Notes: a model not told the origin generated them from the letters alone. DNA of 64,000 nucleotides from Enterococcus_C asini_A (GCF_031928785.1 NZ_JARQAL010000002.1); one strand, 5' to 3'; counted from the first letter of the stretch, positions 52,178-62,141 are shown. Translations and numbers: made by a program.

Positions 52178-52205
52178 AGCCGAGAATTTGTTCTCGGCTT
52201 TTTTG
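52178..52205 (+). terminator. Terminator of the KDG-type kinase gene
   Basis: AGCCGAGAA (52178-52186) pairs with TTCTCGGCT (52191-52199), 4-nt loop, then T6. Confidence 0.93.
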
Positions 52206-52219
52206 TGTCCGTTTAAAAC

Positions 52220-52340
52220 ACGAACGATAACTGCGGTTTGTGAGAACAATATCAAGAATTTTATTGACCGCTAAATTTGGGCTTGTTACAATAAATGTGA
52301 TAAAAAGACGAACGATTAAGCGGGTTTATGTAAGGTTCGT
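52220..52340 (+). promoter_or_regulatory. purC promoter with PurBox-like sites
   Basis: Promoter TTGACC (52264-52269), 17 bp, TACAAT (52287-52292). ACGAACGATAA occurs at 52220-52230, ACGAACGATTAA at 52308-52319, and the opposed TTCGTTAAT begins at 52336. The last two form an opposed pair in the leader, suited to repression by PurR. Confidence 0.72.
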
Positions 52341-52361
52341 TAATTCTAAAAGAGGTGCGTC

Positions 52362-53069
52362 ATGGAAAAACAGGAATTGCTCTATGAAGGGAAAGCAAAA
52401 AAACTATTTAAGACTGACCAACCAGGAGTCTTGTGGGTGGAGTATCTGGATCAAGCCACTGCCCTAAACGGTGTAAAAAAGGATGTGGTTGTGGGCAAAG
52501 GAGAACTAAACAATCAAATCACTTCTTTAATTTTTGAAGCCCTAAAAGCCGAAGAAATTCCTTCTCATTTTATCGAAAAGATTTCAAAAACCGAACAATT
52601 GGTCAATTCAGTGTCCATCATTCCCTTAGAGGTGGTGGTTCGGAACACGGCGGCGGGAAGTTTTTCCAAACGCTTGGATATTCCTGAAGGCACCAGCTTA
52701 CCGTTTCCCGTTGTGGAGTTTTATTACAAAGAAGATCGTCTCGATGATCCTTTCATTAATGAGGATCATGTATTGGCCCTAGAAATTGCAGAAAAAGAAG
52801 AGATTAAAGTCATCAAAAACTTGGCGCGTAAAGTCAATCAAGCATTGATCAAACTCTTTGCCAAAGCAGACATCAAATTAATCGACTTTAAAATTGAAGT
52901 GGGACGCACACCGGCTGGCACGATTTTATTAGCAGATGAAATCTCACCGGATACTTGCCGTCTGTGGGATATGAAGACAAACAGTCATTTAGACAAAGAC
53001 ATCTACCGTCGTGATTTAGGGGATTTGGTTCCCGTGTATCAAGAAGTATTGGCTCGCTTAAGCAAATAA
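52362..53069 (+). CDS. purC: SAICAR synthetase
   Basis: Joins CAIR and aspartate with ATP to make SAICAR; 235 residues, the short bacterial form. It begins LLYEGKAKKLFKTD, a family signature. VVVRNTAAGSFSKRLDIPEG and IKLIDFKIEVGR carry the substrate- and metal-binding residues, and LADEISPDTCRLWD is the PROSITE-type C-terminal motif. ATG 52362 has AGAGGTG. It is the first gene of the second pur block. Confidence 0.97.
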   Translation: MEKQELLYEGKAKKLFKTDQPGVLWVEYLDQATALNGVKKDVVVGKGELNNQITSLIFEALKAEEIPSHFIEKISKTEQLVNSVSIIPLEVVVRNTAAGSFSKRLDIPEGTSLPFPVVEFYYKEDRLDDPFINEDHVLALEIAEKEEIKVIKNLARKVNQALIKLFAKADIKLIDFKIEVGRTPAGTILLADEISPDTCRLWDMKTNSHLDKDIYRRDLGDLVPVYQEVLARLSK

Positions 53070-53093
53070 CCCATTAGAGAAAGGAATTTCATC

Positions 53094-53348
53094 ATGTATT
53101 TCGTAAAAGTCTATGTAACGTACAAAGAATCAGTTTTGGACCCTCAAGGAGAAGCCGTGAAAGGTGCCGTGCATCGGATGGGCTATGAGGAAATTGAGGA
53201 AATCCGCATTGGCAAATACTTTGAAATCAAAGTGGCAAAATCAGATCGTCCGGTAGAAGAAATGATTGAAGCGGTCTGTGATAAATTATTAGCCAACGTC
53301 AATATGGAAACCTATCGTTTTGAAATCCTGGAGATGGAGGAAGCCTAA
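53094..53348 (+). CDS. purS: FGAM synthase small subunit PurS
   Basis: 84-residue structural subunit that bridges PurQ and PurL in the Gram-positive FGAM synthase complex. It begins FVKVYVTYKESVLDPQGEAVKGA, the usual PurS opening, and ends with an acidic stretch. ATG 53094 is preceded by GAAAGGA. The purQ gene starts 1 nt after its stop. Confidence 0.96.
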   Translation: MYFVKVYVTYKESVLDPQGEAVKGAVHRMGYEEIEEIRIGKYFEIKVAKSDRPVEEMIEAVCDKLLANVNMETYRFEILEMEEA

Positions 53349-53349
53349 A

Positions 53350-54030
53350 ATGAAATTTGCAGTGATTGTCTTTCCTGGATCCAACTGTGACATGGATATG
53401 TTATGGGCGATTCAAGAGATTATGGGAGCTGAGGCGGAATATGTCCGTCACGATGCCACAAGTCTGGCAGGTTTTGATGGGGTCTTGTTACCTGGGGGCT
53501 TTTCTTACGGGGATTACCTTCGTTGTGGCGCCATTGCCCGTTTTTCACCGATTATGGCAGAAGTTATCCGCTTTGCCAAAGAAGGCAAACCAGTCTTTGG
53601 CACTTGTAACGGGTTCCAAGTTTTAACAGAAGCGGGACTGTTACCGGGAGCGTTGATTCGGAACAAGTCCTTACATTTTATTTGCAAAACCACACCGTTA
53701 AAAGTGGTGAACAATCAAACGAACTTTACCAGTGAGTACGTCGAAAATGAAGTGATTCAAATTCCGGTAGCTCACGGGGAAGGAAATTATATTTGTGACG
53801 AAGAAACGTTAGCAGAATTAAAAGCCAACAATCAAATCGTCTTTACTTATGAGGAAGACATTAACGGCAGTATGGAAAATATTGCAGGTATCGTCAATAA
53901 ACAAGGCAATGTTTTGGGGATGATGCCTCATCCGGAACGGGCGATGGAAGAGCTATTAGGCTCTGCTGACGGCAAGCGTTTCTTTGCTTCAATTTTGAAA
54001 AACTTTGGAAAGGTGTCTGTGACCAAATGA
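53350..54030 (+). CDS. purQ: FGAM synthase glutaminase subunit PurQ
   Basis: Class I glutamine amidotransferase, 226 residues, feeding ammonia to PurL. The nucleophile cysteine lies in FGTCNGFQVL, and the His/Glu of the triad in MMPHPERAMEE. The frame is open from 53320, but ATG 53350 has GGAGGA at proper distance and gives the family N terminus MKFAVIVFPGSNCD. It overlaps purL by 4 bp. Confidence 0.97.
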   Translation: MKFAVIVFPGSNCDMDMLWAIQEIMGAEAEYVRHDATSLAGFDGVLLPGGFSYGDYLRCGAIARFSPIMAEVIRFAKEGKPVFGTCNGFQVLTEAGLLPGALIRNKSLHFICKTTPLKVVNNQTNFTSEYVENEVIQIPVAHGEGNYICDEETLAELKANNQIVFTYEEDINGSMENIAGIVNKQGNVLGMMPHPERAMEELLGSADGKRFFASILKNFGKVSVTK

Positions 54031-56243
54031 CGAACTTAGAACCAACACCTCAAGAAATCAAAGACCAACGAATTTATGCGCAATGGGGCTTAACCGATGA
54101 AGAATATCGCATGATTTCAGAAGATATTTTAAATCGTTTGCCAAACTACACGGAAACCGGTTTGTTTTCGGTAATGTGGAGTGAGCACTGTTCTTATAAA
54201 AATTCCAAACCGGTTTTACGCAAGTTTCCTACTGAAGGTCCCCAAGTCTTACAAGGACCCGGTGAAGGTGCCGGAATTGTCGATATCGGCGACGGACAAG
54301 CGGTGGTTTTCAAAGCAGAAAGCCACAACCACCCTTCTGCTGTGGAACCTTATGAAGGGGCAGCGACTGGTGTCGGCGGGATTATCCGGGATATTTTTTC
54401 CATGGGGGCGCGTCCCATTGCGGTTCTGGACTCCCTACGTTTTGGGGAATTGGATAATGATCGTACCAAATACTTAGTCGAAGAAGTGGTTGCCGGAATT
54501 TCTGGTTACGGCAACTGTATCGGCATTCCCACAGTAGGCGGAGAAGTCGCTTTTGATCCTTGCTATTCTGGCAATCCATTAGTTAATGCCATGTGTGTCG
54601 GCTTGATTGACCACAAAGACATTCAAAAAGGCCAAGCAAAAGGTGTGGGCAACGCCATTATGTATGTAGGGGCGAAAACCGGCCGTGACGGGATTCACGG
54701 GGCGACGTTTGCTTCAGAAGAATTTTCAGAAGGGGAAGAACAACAGCGTTCAGCAGTTCAAGTTGGGGATCCTTTTATGGAAAAACTCTTGTTGGAAGCT
54801 TGTTTGGAATTGATTTTAGACCACAGCGACATCTTAGTGGGGATTCAAGACATGGGGGCTGCGGGATTGGTTTCTTCTAGTTCCGAAATGGCTTCAAAAG
54901 CCGGTTCCGGTTTGAAATTGTACTTAGACGATGTGCCTCAACGGGAAACTGGCATGTCGCCTTATGAAATGATGCTCTCTGAATCCCAAGAACGGATGCT
55001 GATCTGTGTCAAAAAAGGTGCCGAAGACCAAGTGGTGGAACTCTTCCATAAGTATGATTTAGATGCGGTAACCATAGGTGAGGTAACGGATGACGGGCAA
55101 TATCGTTTGTATCACAAGGGTGTGGAAGTGGCAAACTTGCCTGTGGATGCTTTGGCAGAAGATGCGCCAACTTATTACAAAGAATACACAGAACCGGCAC
55201 GGATTAAAGAATTTGCAGCGATGAAAGATTTCGAGCCGGTGGTAAATGATGCTACGGCGACTTTTATCGCGTTATTGCAACAACCAACCATTGCTTCGAA
55301 AAAATCAATTTACGAAACCTATGACGCTCAAGTGCGCACCAATACGGTAGTTTTACCCGGCTCTGATGCAGCAGTTTTGCGGGTACGGGGAACCAATAAA
55401 GCTTTAGCCATGACCACCGACTGCAATGCTCGCTATCTTTATTTGAATCCTGAAATCGGCGGTCAAATTGCAGTAGCGGAAGCGGCTCGTAATATCGTGG
55501 CTAGTGGCGGACAACCCTTAGCCATTACTGACTGTTTAAACTACGGTTCTCCAGACAAACCTGAAGGCTTCTGGGAATTGTGGACTTCGGCAGACGGGTT
55601 AGCGGAAGCTTGTCGCACATTGAACACGCCGGTAATTTCCGGGAATGTATCCATGTACAATGAAACAGACGGCAAAGCGATTTATCCAACACCGATGATC
55701 GGCATGGTGGGTCTAGTTAAAGAATTGGCACATGTGACCACTCAAGACTTTAAAGAAAGTGGGGATTTGGTTTATGTCTTAGGGGAAACCCGAGGAGACT
55801 TTAACGGTTCTGAATTGCAAAAAATGCAACTGGGGCGCATTGAAGGTCGTTTAATGGACTTTGACTTAGCCGAAGAAAAAGCCCATCAAGATTTGGTGTT
55901 ACAAGCCATTCAAGCAGGGGTCGTAGCCAGTGCCCATGACTGTTCAGAAGGGGGCTTGGCCGTGGCTTTAGCAGAAAGTTGTTTTAAAAACAATCTTGGT
56001 CTTAAAGTGACACTAGACATGCCAAAAGAAAATTTCTTCTCAGAAACCCAGTCACGCTTTGTTCTTTCAGTTAAACCGGACGATCAAGGGGCCTTTGAAG
56101 CGTTGGTGCCACAAGCGGTTCTGGCAGGAGAGGTCGTGGACAATGGTGTGATTACCATCAATGGAAATAATGGGGCAATCAGTCTAAATACTAGCACTGC
56201 CAAGGAATTATGGGAGGAAGCCATTCCATGTCTTATGAAGTAA
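54027..56243 (+). CDS. purL: FGAM synthase large subunit PurL
   Basis: Small-form PurL, 738 residues, AIR-synthetase superfamily. It converts FGAR to FGAM with ATP and ammonia from PurQ. SVMWSEHCSYKNSKP near the N terminus and FKAESHNHPSAVEPYEGAATGVGG form the ATP site. GIQDMGAAGLVSSSSEM and SAHDCSEGGLAVALAES belong to the duplicated halves. The start ATG overlaps the purQ stop (ATGA); purF starts inside its 3' end. Confidence 0.97.
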   Translation: MTNLEPTPQEIKDQRIYAQWGLTDEEYRMISEDILNRLPNYTETGLFSVMWSEHCSYKNSKPVLRKFPTEGPQVLQGPGEGAGIVDIGDGQAVVFKAESHNHPSAVEPYEGAATGVGGIIRDIFSMGARPIAVLDSLRFGELDNDRTKYLVEEVVAGISGYGNCIGIPTVGGEVAFDPCYSGNPLVNAMCVGLIDHKDIQKGQAKGVGNAIMYVGAKTGRDGIHGATFASEEFSEGEEQQRSAVQVGDPFMEKLLLEACLELILDHSDILVGIQDMGAAGLVSSSSEMASKAGSGLKLYLDDVPQRETGMSPYEMMLSESQERMLICVKKGAEDQVVELFHKYDLDAVTIGEVTDDGQYRLYHKGVEVANLPVDALAEDAPTYYKEYTEPARIKEFAAMKDFEPVVNDATATFIALLQQPTIASKKSIYETYDAQVRTNTVVLPGSDAAVLRVRGTNKALAMTTDCNARYLYLNPEIGGQIAVAEAARNIVASGGQPLAITDCLNYGSPDKPEGFWELWTSADGLAEACRTLNTPVISGNVSMYNETDGKAIYPTPMIGMVGLVKELAHVTTQDFKESGDLVYVLGETRGDFNGSELQKMQLGRIEGRLMDFDLAEEKAHQDLVLQAIQAGVVASAHDCSEGGLAVALAESCFKNNLGLKVTLDMPKENFFSETQSRFVLSVKPDDQGAFEALVPQAVLAGEVVDNGVITINGNNGAISLNTSTAKELWEEAIPCLMK

Positions 56244-57670
56244 AAAGTTTAAATGAAGAGTGTGGGATTTTCGGTGTGTGGGGACATCCGGAAGCGTCTA
56301 GCGTGACTTATTTTGGTCTGCATTCTTTGCAACACCGGGGGCAAGAAGGAGCCGGCATCGTCTCAAATGATGCCGGGGTACTGCATGGTTATCGCGATTT
56401 AGGCTTATTATCAGAAGTTTTTAAAGATGATCGGGACTTGCAAAAATTAAAGGGGAATGCGGCGATTGGCCACGTGCGTTATGCCACAGCAGGTAATGGC
56501 AGTGTGGACAATATCCAGCCTTTTCTCTTTAAGTTTTACGACTGTTCCTGTGGTTTGGCCCACAATGGTAATTTAACCAATGCCAAAAGTTTACGACGAG
56601 AATTAGAAGCCGATGGGGCGATTTTTCATTCCAACTCGGATACAGAAATTTTAATGCACTTGATTCGTCGTTCTCGGGCTACGACTTGGTTAGATAAACT
56701 AAAAGAAGCCTTAAATACCGTTAAAGGGGGCTTTGCCTACATCCTCATGCGGGAAGACTGCATGGTAGCGGCCCTTGATGCCAATGGCTTTCGACCGCTA
56801 GCAATTGGTCAGATGAAAAACGGCGCTTATGTAATTGCTTCTGAGACCTGTGCTTTAGAAGTAATCGGCGCGGAGTTTGTGCGAGATGTGCAGCCGGGAG
56901 AAATCATTATTATTAATGACGAAGGTTTTACGGTGGATCACTTTACCACCGATACCCAACACGCCATTTGTTCCATGGAATACATTTACTTTGCCCGCCC
57001 GGATTCTAATATTGCTGGTGTCAATGTCCACACTGCCCGGAAAAATATGGGCCGGATTTTGGCTCAAGAAGCACCAGTTGATGCGGATATGGTCATCGGC
57101 GTGCCCAATTCGTCATTGTCTGCTGCCAGTGGTTATGCCGAAGCTTCCGGGATTCCTTACGAGCAAGGTTTGGTAAAAAATCAATACATCGCCCGGACGT
57201 TTATTCAGCCCACTCAGGAATTACGAGAACAAGGGGTGCGCATGAAGCTTTCAGCCGTGCGGGGAGTGGTCGCGGGTAAAAAAGTGATTATGGTAGATGA
57301 TTCTATTGTCCGGGGCACGACCAGTCGGCGGATTGTTCAGCTGTTAAAAGAAGCCGGGGCCTTGGAAGTTCACGTGCGCATTGCGTCGCCACCATTGAAA
57401 TATCCTTGTTTTTACGGCATTGATATTCAGACTAGAAAAGAACTGATTGCCGCCAATCACACAGTAGATGAAATTCGGGAGTGTATCGGGGCGGATTCTT
57501 TAAGCTTTTTAAGTGAAGAAGGCTTGATTGAAGCCATAGGATTGGATTTTGATGCACCTTACTCTGGTTTGTGTATGGCTTATTTCAACGGAGACTATCC
57601 AACGCCGCTGTACGATTACGAAGAACAATATCAGGCTTCCTTAAAAGAAAAAGTCTCATTTTTTAACTAA
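56228..57670 (+). CDS. purF: Amidophosphoribosyltransferase
   Basis: First committed enzyme of purine synthesis (PRPP + glutamine to phosphoribosylamine); 480 residues. An 11-residue propeptide (MSYEVKSLNEE) precedes the catalytic C12 of the Ntn glutaminase domain, followed by SLQHRGQEGAGI. The PRPP-binding loop is VIMVDDSIVRGTT. Cysteines in the C-terminal half fit the [4Fe-4S]-containing Bacillus type. ATG 56228 is preferred over the in-frame upstream start because of TGGGAGG and the known propeptide. It overlaps purL by 16 bp. Confidence 0.97.
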   Translation: MSYEVKSLNEECGIFGVWGHPEASSVTYFGLHSLQHRGQEGAGIVSNDAGVLHGYRDLGLLSEVFKDDRDLQKLKGNAAIGHVRYATAGNGSVDNIQPFLFKFYDCSCGLAHNGNLTNAKSLRRELEADGAIFHSNSDTEILMHLIRRSRATTWLDKLKEALNTVKGGFAYILMREDCMVAALDANGFRPLAIGQMKNGAYVIASETCALEVIGAEFVRDVQPGEIIIINDEGFTVDHFTTDTQHAICSMEYIYFARPDSNIAGVNVHTARKNMGRILAQEAPVDADMVIGVPNSSLSAASGYAEASGIPYEQGLVKNQYIARTFIQPTQELREQGVRMKLSAVRGVVAGKKVIMVDDSIVRGTTSRRIVQLLKEAGALEVHVRIASPPLKYPCFYGIDIQTRKELIAANHTVDEIRECIGADSLSFLSEEGLIEAIGLDFDAPYSGLCMAYFNGDYPTPLYDYEEQYQASLKEKVSFFN

Positions 57671-57685
57671 GAAAAGAGGAAAATC

Positions 57686-58726
57686 ATGGCAAACGCATAT
57701 CAAAAAGCTGGCGTGGATGTAGAAGCCGGCTATGAAGTAGTGGAGCGAATCAAAAAACATGTGAAAAAAACTGAACGCCTTGGTGTCATGGGAGCCATTG
57801 GCGGCTTTGGTGGTTGCTTTGATTTAAGCCAATTTGCAGTCAAAGAACCGGTTTTGATTTCGGGTACCGATGGCGTGGGCACAAAATTAATGCTAGCCAT
57901 CCAAGCCGACAAACACGACACCATCGGCATTGACTGTGTGGCCATGTGTGTCAATGACATTGTGGCCCAAGGCGCAGAACCGCTGTACTTTCTAGATTAT
58001 ATCGCCACTGGCAAAAACGTGCCGGCTCGCTTGGAACAAGTAGTGGCGGGAGTTGCTAGTGGCTGTGTGGAAGCTGGGGCTGCCTTAATCGGTGGTGAAA
58101 CGGCAGAAATGCCGGGCATGTATGACGAAGCAGACTATGATTTGGCAGGCTTTGCAGTGGGGATTGCCGAAAAAAGCCAGTTGGTGACAGGGGATAAAAT
58201 CAAAGCTGGGGATGTTTTATTAGGACTTACCAGCTCTGGGGTTCATTCCAATGGTTTTTCCTTAGTCCGAAAAGTTTTCTTTGAGCAAAATGATTTTACC
58301 CTCATGAGTCAATTGCCAGAATTTGAGGGACAAACCTTGGGAGAAGTTTTATTGACTCCAACTCGGATTTATGTAGAGACATTGTTGCCATTAGTCAAAG
58401 CCGAGTTAGTCAATGGGATTTCTCATATTACCGGCGGCGGCTTTGTGGAAAATATTCCCCGGATGTTGCCAGAAGGCCTTAGTGCAGAGATTACCTTAGG
58501 CACATGGCCAGTCTTGCCAGTTTTCGATGCTTTGGCAAAATACGGCGAAATTCCAGAGATGGAAATGTATGAAATCTTCAATATGGGCATCGGTATGGTC
58601 TTAGCTGTGGCTCCAGAAAAGATTGCGGCAGTAAAAGAAAACTTGGCAAAACTAGGGGAAACCTGCTACGAGATTGGTCAAGTGACTAAAAATTCGGCAG
58701 CTATCACCTTTAAGGAGTCCTTATGA
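57686..58726 (+). CDS. purM: Phosphoribosylformylglycinamidine cyclo-ligase (AIR synthetase)
   Basis: Closes FGAM to AIR using ATP; 346 residues. It begins YQKAGVDVEAGYEVVERIK, the usual PurM opening. ISGTDGVGTKLMLA and CVNDIVAQGAEPLYFLDY form the ATP-binding core, with GGETAEMPGMY and SSGVHSNGFSLVR following. ATG 57686 has AAAAGAGGA. It overlaps purN by 4 bp. Confidence 0.97.
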   Translation: MANAYQKAGVDVEAGYEVVERIKKHVKKTERLGVMGAIGGFGGCFDLSQFAVKEPVLISGTDGVGTKLMLAIQADKHDTIGIDCVAMCVNDIVAQGAEPLYFLDYIATGKNVPARLEQVVAGVASGCVEAGAALIGGETAEMPGMYDEADYDLAGFAVGIAEKSQLVTGDKIKAGDVLLGLTSSGVHSNGFSLVRKVFFEQNDFTLMSQLPEFEGQTLGEVLLTPTRIYVETLLPLVKAELVNGISHITGGGFVENIPRMLPEGLSAEITLGTWPVLPVFDALAKYGEIPEMEMYEIFNMGIGMVLAVAPEKIAAVKENLAKLGETCYEIGQVTKNSAAITFKESL

Positions 58727-59298
58727 GATTTGCGGTGTTAGCTTCTGGTAATGGGAGCAATTTTGAAGCCATTGTCAAGGCTTGGGAAGCGGGGGAAATC
58801 CCCGGAGAATTAGCCATGGTGTTTGCCAATCACCACGAAGCCTTTGTTTTACAGCGAGCTAACAAGCATCAGATCCCGGCTTTTAGTTTTACGGTAAAAG
58901 AACAAGGGGGCAAGGAAGCCTATGAAGCCGCCTTACTGGAGTTATTGCAAGAACAAGCAATTGATTTTGTGATTTTAGCCGGTTACTTGCGGATTTTAAG
59001 TAAAGACATTATCGAAGCTTTTCCGAAGCGAATTTTAAATATTCATCCTTCTTTACTGCCAAGTTTTCCCGGTCTTCACGGGATTCAAGAAGCTTTTGAC
59101 TACGGAGTGAAAATCACCGGGGTTACCGTGCATTATGTGGACTGTGGCCTAGATACCGGGCCGATTGTAGCCCAAGAAGCAGTTCTAGTGGAAAAAGCCG
59201 ATACCTTAGCAAGTTTAGAAGCCAAAATTCATCAAGTGGAGCATCAGCTCTATCCGAAAGTGATTGCCGAATGTTTAAAAAAGGAGAGTAATTCATGA
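58723..59298 (+). CDS. purN: Phosphoribosylglycinamide formyltransferase
   Basis: Transfers formyl from 10-formyl-THF to GAR; 191 residues. The phosphate loop is SGNGSNFEAI, and the catalytic Asn-His segment is ILNIHPSLLPSFPGLHG with downstream Asp in VHYVDCGLDTGPI. It overlaps both purM and purH by 4 bp (ATGA), so translation is coupled. Confidence 0.97.
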   Translation: MRFAVLASGNGSNFEAIVKAWEAGEIPGELAMVFANHHEAFVLQRANKHQIPAFSFTVKEQGGKEAYEAALLELLQEQAIDFVILAGYLRILSKDIIEAFPKRILNIHPSLLPSFPGLHGIQEAFDYGVKITGVTVHYVDCGLDTGPIVAQEAVLVEKADTLASLEAKIHQVEHQLYPKVIAECLKKESNS

Positions 59299-60836
59299 AA
59301 AAACGTGCACTGATTAGTGTTTCTGATAAAACTGGCGTAGTGGACTTTGCCAAAGGTCTGGTTGCAGCTGGACTGGAAATCATTTCTACGGGAGGAACTA
59401 AAAAAGCCTTAGACGAAGCCGGTGTTCCTACTTTAGCCATTGAAGAAGTCACCGGTTTTCCGGAAATGATGGATGGCCGGGTCAAAACTTTGCATCCAAA
59501 AATTCACGGCGGGCTTTTAGGTCGCCGGGATTTAGCCAGTCACATGGAAGCTATGAAAACATATGGCATTACCGAAATTGATGTGGTGGTAGTGAACCTG
59601 TATCCTTTTAAAGAGACCATTGAAAAGCCAGAGGTAACGGAAGCCGATGCCATTGAAAACATTGACATCGGTGGTCCTTCTATGTTGCGTTCAGGGGCAA
59701 AAAACTTTGCTTCTGTGGCGGTAGTGGTGGACCCTCTTGATTACGCCTTAGTTTTAGAAGAATTACAAAACGGGGGCACGACATTAGCCACTCGCAAATA
59801 TTTGGCAGCCAAAGTCTTCCGCCATACTGCGGCTTACGATGCGTTGATTGCCGGCTACTTAACCGACTTAGTAGGAGAAAAAGAACCGGAAAAACTGACG
59901 TTAACCTATGATTTGAAGCAATCTTTACGCTATGGGGAAAACAGCCACCAAAAAGCTGCTTTTTATCAAGACGCGCTACCGGTTTCTTATTCCATTGCCC
60001 AAGCCAAACAACTTCACGGTAAGGAATTGTCTTACAACAATATTAAAGATGCGGATGCCGCTTTACGAATTGCTAGAGAATTCAGCGAACCTACAGTGGT
60101 GGCATTAAAACACATGAACCCTTGTGGCATCGGTACTGGTGAGACCATTGAAGCGGCCTATGACTACGCCTATGCTGCCGATCCAGTTTCCATTTTTGGC
60201 GGGATTTTAGTGGCCAATCGCCCCATTGATTTGGCTACGGCGGAAAAAATGCACAAACTCTTCTTGGAAATCATCATTGCACCTTCCTTTGATGAAGCGG
60301 CTTTTGACGTCCTTAGTGCTAAGAAGAATCTACGCTTGATGACATTAGACTTTAGTCAAAAAGATCACAGTACGGCCAGTGAAAAAGTTTCAGTTTTAGG
60401 GGGACTTTTAGTCCAAGACCAAGATGTGCTAGCTGAAAAGGCAGAGGATTGGGAAGTGGTTACCAAACGCCAACCTACTAAAGAAGAGCGTAAAGCCTTG
60501 GAATTTGCTTGGAAAGCCGTGAAACACGTGAAGTCCAACGCCATTGTGGTGGCCAATGAACATCAAACAGCCGGCATTGGTGCCGGTCAAATGAACCGGG
60601 TAGGCTCAGTGAAAATTGCCATTCAGCAAGCCGAAGAAGCGGGCTTACTAGAAGGCGCAGTCTTAGCCTCAGACGCATTCTTCCCTATGGCTGACAGCGT
60701 AGAATATGCCGTGGCTCATGGGATTAAAGCCATTGTGCAACCTGGAGGCAGTATCAAAGATCAGCTTTCCATTGAGGCAGCAGATGAAGCCGGGATCGCC
60801 ATGGTCTTCACCAAGGTGCGCCATTTTAGACATTAA
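59295..60836 (+). CDS. purH: AICAR transformylase / IMP cyclohydrolase
   Basis: Bifunctional enzyme for the last two steps to IMP; 513 residues. The N-terminal IMP cyclohydrolase domain (about 1-195) has SVSDKTGVVDFAKGL and GRVKTLHPKIHGG. The C-terminal transformylase domain has VALKHMNPCGIG with the catalytic Lys-His pair. ATG 59295 follows AAAGGAGAG within purN. Confidence 0.97.
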   Translation: MKKRALISVSDKTGVVDFAKGLVAAGLEIISTGGTKKALDEAGVPTLAIEEVTGFPEMMDGRVKTLHPKIHGGLLGRRDLASHMEAMKTYGITEIDVVVVNLYPFKETIEKPEVTEADAIENIDIGGPSMLRSGAKNFASVAVVVDPLDYALVLEELQNGGTTLATRKYLAAKVFRHTAAYDALIAGYLTDLVGEKEPEKLTLTYDLKQSLRYGENSHQKAAFYQDALPVSYSIAQAKQLHGKELSYNNIKDADAALRIAREFSEPTVVALKHMNPCGIGTGETIEAAYDYAYAADPVSIFGGILVANRPIDLATAEKMHKLFLEIIIAPSFDEAAFDVLSAKKNLRLMTLDFSQKDHSTASEKVSVLGGLLVQDQDVLAEKAEDWEVVTKRQPTKEERKALEFAWKAVKHVKSNAIVVANEHQTAGIGAGQMNRVGSVKIAIQQAEEAGLLEGAVLASDAFFPMADSVEYAVAHGIKAIVQPGGSIKDQLSIEAADEAGIAMVFTKVRHFRH

Positions 60837-60868
60837 ACCAGTGTAGGGTGTTTTGAAAGGAGCGGGAA

Positions 60869-62125
60869 TTGTTGAAATTACTCGTGGTAGGAAGCGGCGG
60901 TCGGGAGCATGCCATCGCCAAAAAGTTAAAAAATGATCCTAAAGTCAGTATGGTGTTTTGTGCTCCCGGCAATCCCGGGATGCAGACTGATGGCATTGAA
61001 CGGGTGGCGATACAAGAAAGCGACCATCAAGGATTGATTTCTTTCTGTCAAAAAGAAGCCATTGATTGGACTTTTGTGGGACCAGAAGCTCCACTAGCCG
61101 CCGGCATTGTGGATGATTTTGAAGCAGCAGGACTAAAAGCCTTTGGGCCGAAAAAAGCTGCTGCTAAAATCGAAGGTTCCAAGGACTTTGCCAAACAAAT
61201 AATGCTGAAAAATCAAATTCCTACAGCGAAACACCAAACCTTTACGGAATTTGAAGCAGCCAAAGCCTATGTAATCGCCCAAGGTGCGCCAATTGTGATC
61301 AAAGCCGATGGACTAGCAGCCGGAAAAGGTGTCGTGGTGGCGGAAACGACAGGTCAAGCCATTGCGGCATTGTCAGAGATGTTAGAAGACAATAAATTTG
61401 GTGACAGCGGTGCTCGGGTGGTGGTGGAAGAATTTTTAGCCGGAGAAGAATTTTCTTTGTTGGCCTTTGTGCGCAATGAAAAAGTCTATCCCATGGTGAT
61501 TTCCCAAGACCACAAACGAGCTTACGACGGTGATGTAGGCCCCAATACCGGGGGGATGGGAGCTTATTCACCAGTACCGCAAATTCCAGAGGAAATGGTA
61601 GCGCAGGCGGTAACGGAAATACTGGAACCGGCAGCTTTAGGCATGATTAAAAACGGCACGCCTTTTACCGGAATTTTGTATGCCGGCTTAATCGCCACTA
61701 AAGAAGGAGCCAAAGTCATCGAATTCAACGCTCGCTTTGGGGATCCAGAAACCCAAGTGGTCTTGCCTCGTTTAACCAGCAGTCTAGCAGATATCATCAC
61801 GGCATTGTTACAAGACGAAGAACCGGTTTTGACTTGGAGCGATGAGGCAACTTTTGGTGTAGTAGTAGCGGCAGAAGGCTATCCTGGAACTTATGAAAAA
61901 GGAATGGTCCTACCTAAAATCGCCAATTCCGAGGTAGCGGTTTATTATGCCGGAGTAGCCGAAGAGAAAAATCAGCTGGTGGCCAATGGGGGACGGATTT
62001 TCTTAGTGGAAGCACAAGGAGAAACTTTGTCAGAAGCTCGCCAAAAAGTTTATCACACTTTAGCTGCAGCAGACTTGCCTAAGATGTTTTATCGCAAAGA
62101 CATTGGAGCAAAAGCGCTGAAATAG
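60869..62125 (+). CDS. purD: Phosphoribosylamine-glycine ligase
   Basis: ATP-grasp GAR synthetase, 418 residues. The N-terminal VVGSGGREHAIAKKL binds nucleotide; PIVIKADGLAAGKGVVVA and the metal site VIEFNARFGDPETQVVLPRL form the ATP-grasp core. Start is a TTG pair at 60869/60872 after AAAGGAG; either codon is possible. It is the last pur gene, closed by a strong hairpin. Confidence 0.96.
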   Translation: MLKLLVVGSGGREHAIAKKLKNDPKVSMVFCAPGNPGMQTDGIERVAIQESDHQGLISFCQKEAIDWTFVGPEAPLAAGIVDDFEAAGLKAFGPKKAAAKIEGSKDFAKQIMLKNQIPTAKHQTFTEFEAAKAYVIAQGAPIVIKADGLAAGKGVVVAETTGQAIAALSEMLEDNKFGDSGARVVVEEFLAGEEFSLLAFVRNEKVYPMVISQDHKRAYDGDVGPNTGGMGAYSPVPQIPEEMVAQAVTEILEPAALGMIKNGTPFTGILYAGLIATKEGAKVIEFNARFGDPETQVVLPRLTSSLADIITALLQDEEPVLTWSDEATFGVVVAAEGYPGTYEKGMVLPKIANSEVAVYYAGVAEEKNQLVANGGRIFLVEAQGETLSEARQKVYHTLAAADLPKMFYRKDIGAKALK

Positions 62126-62141
62126 GCTTAACGATTGAAAA

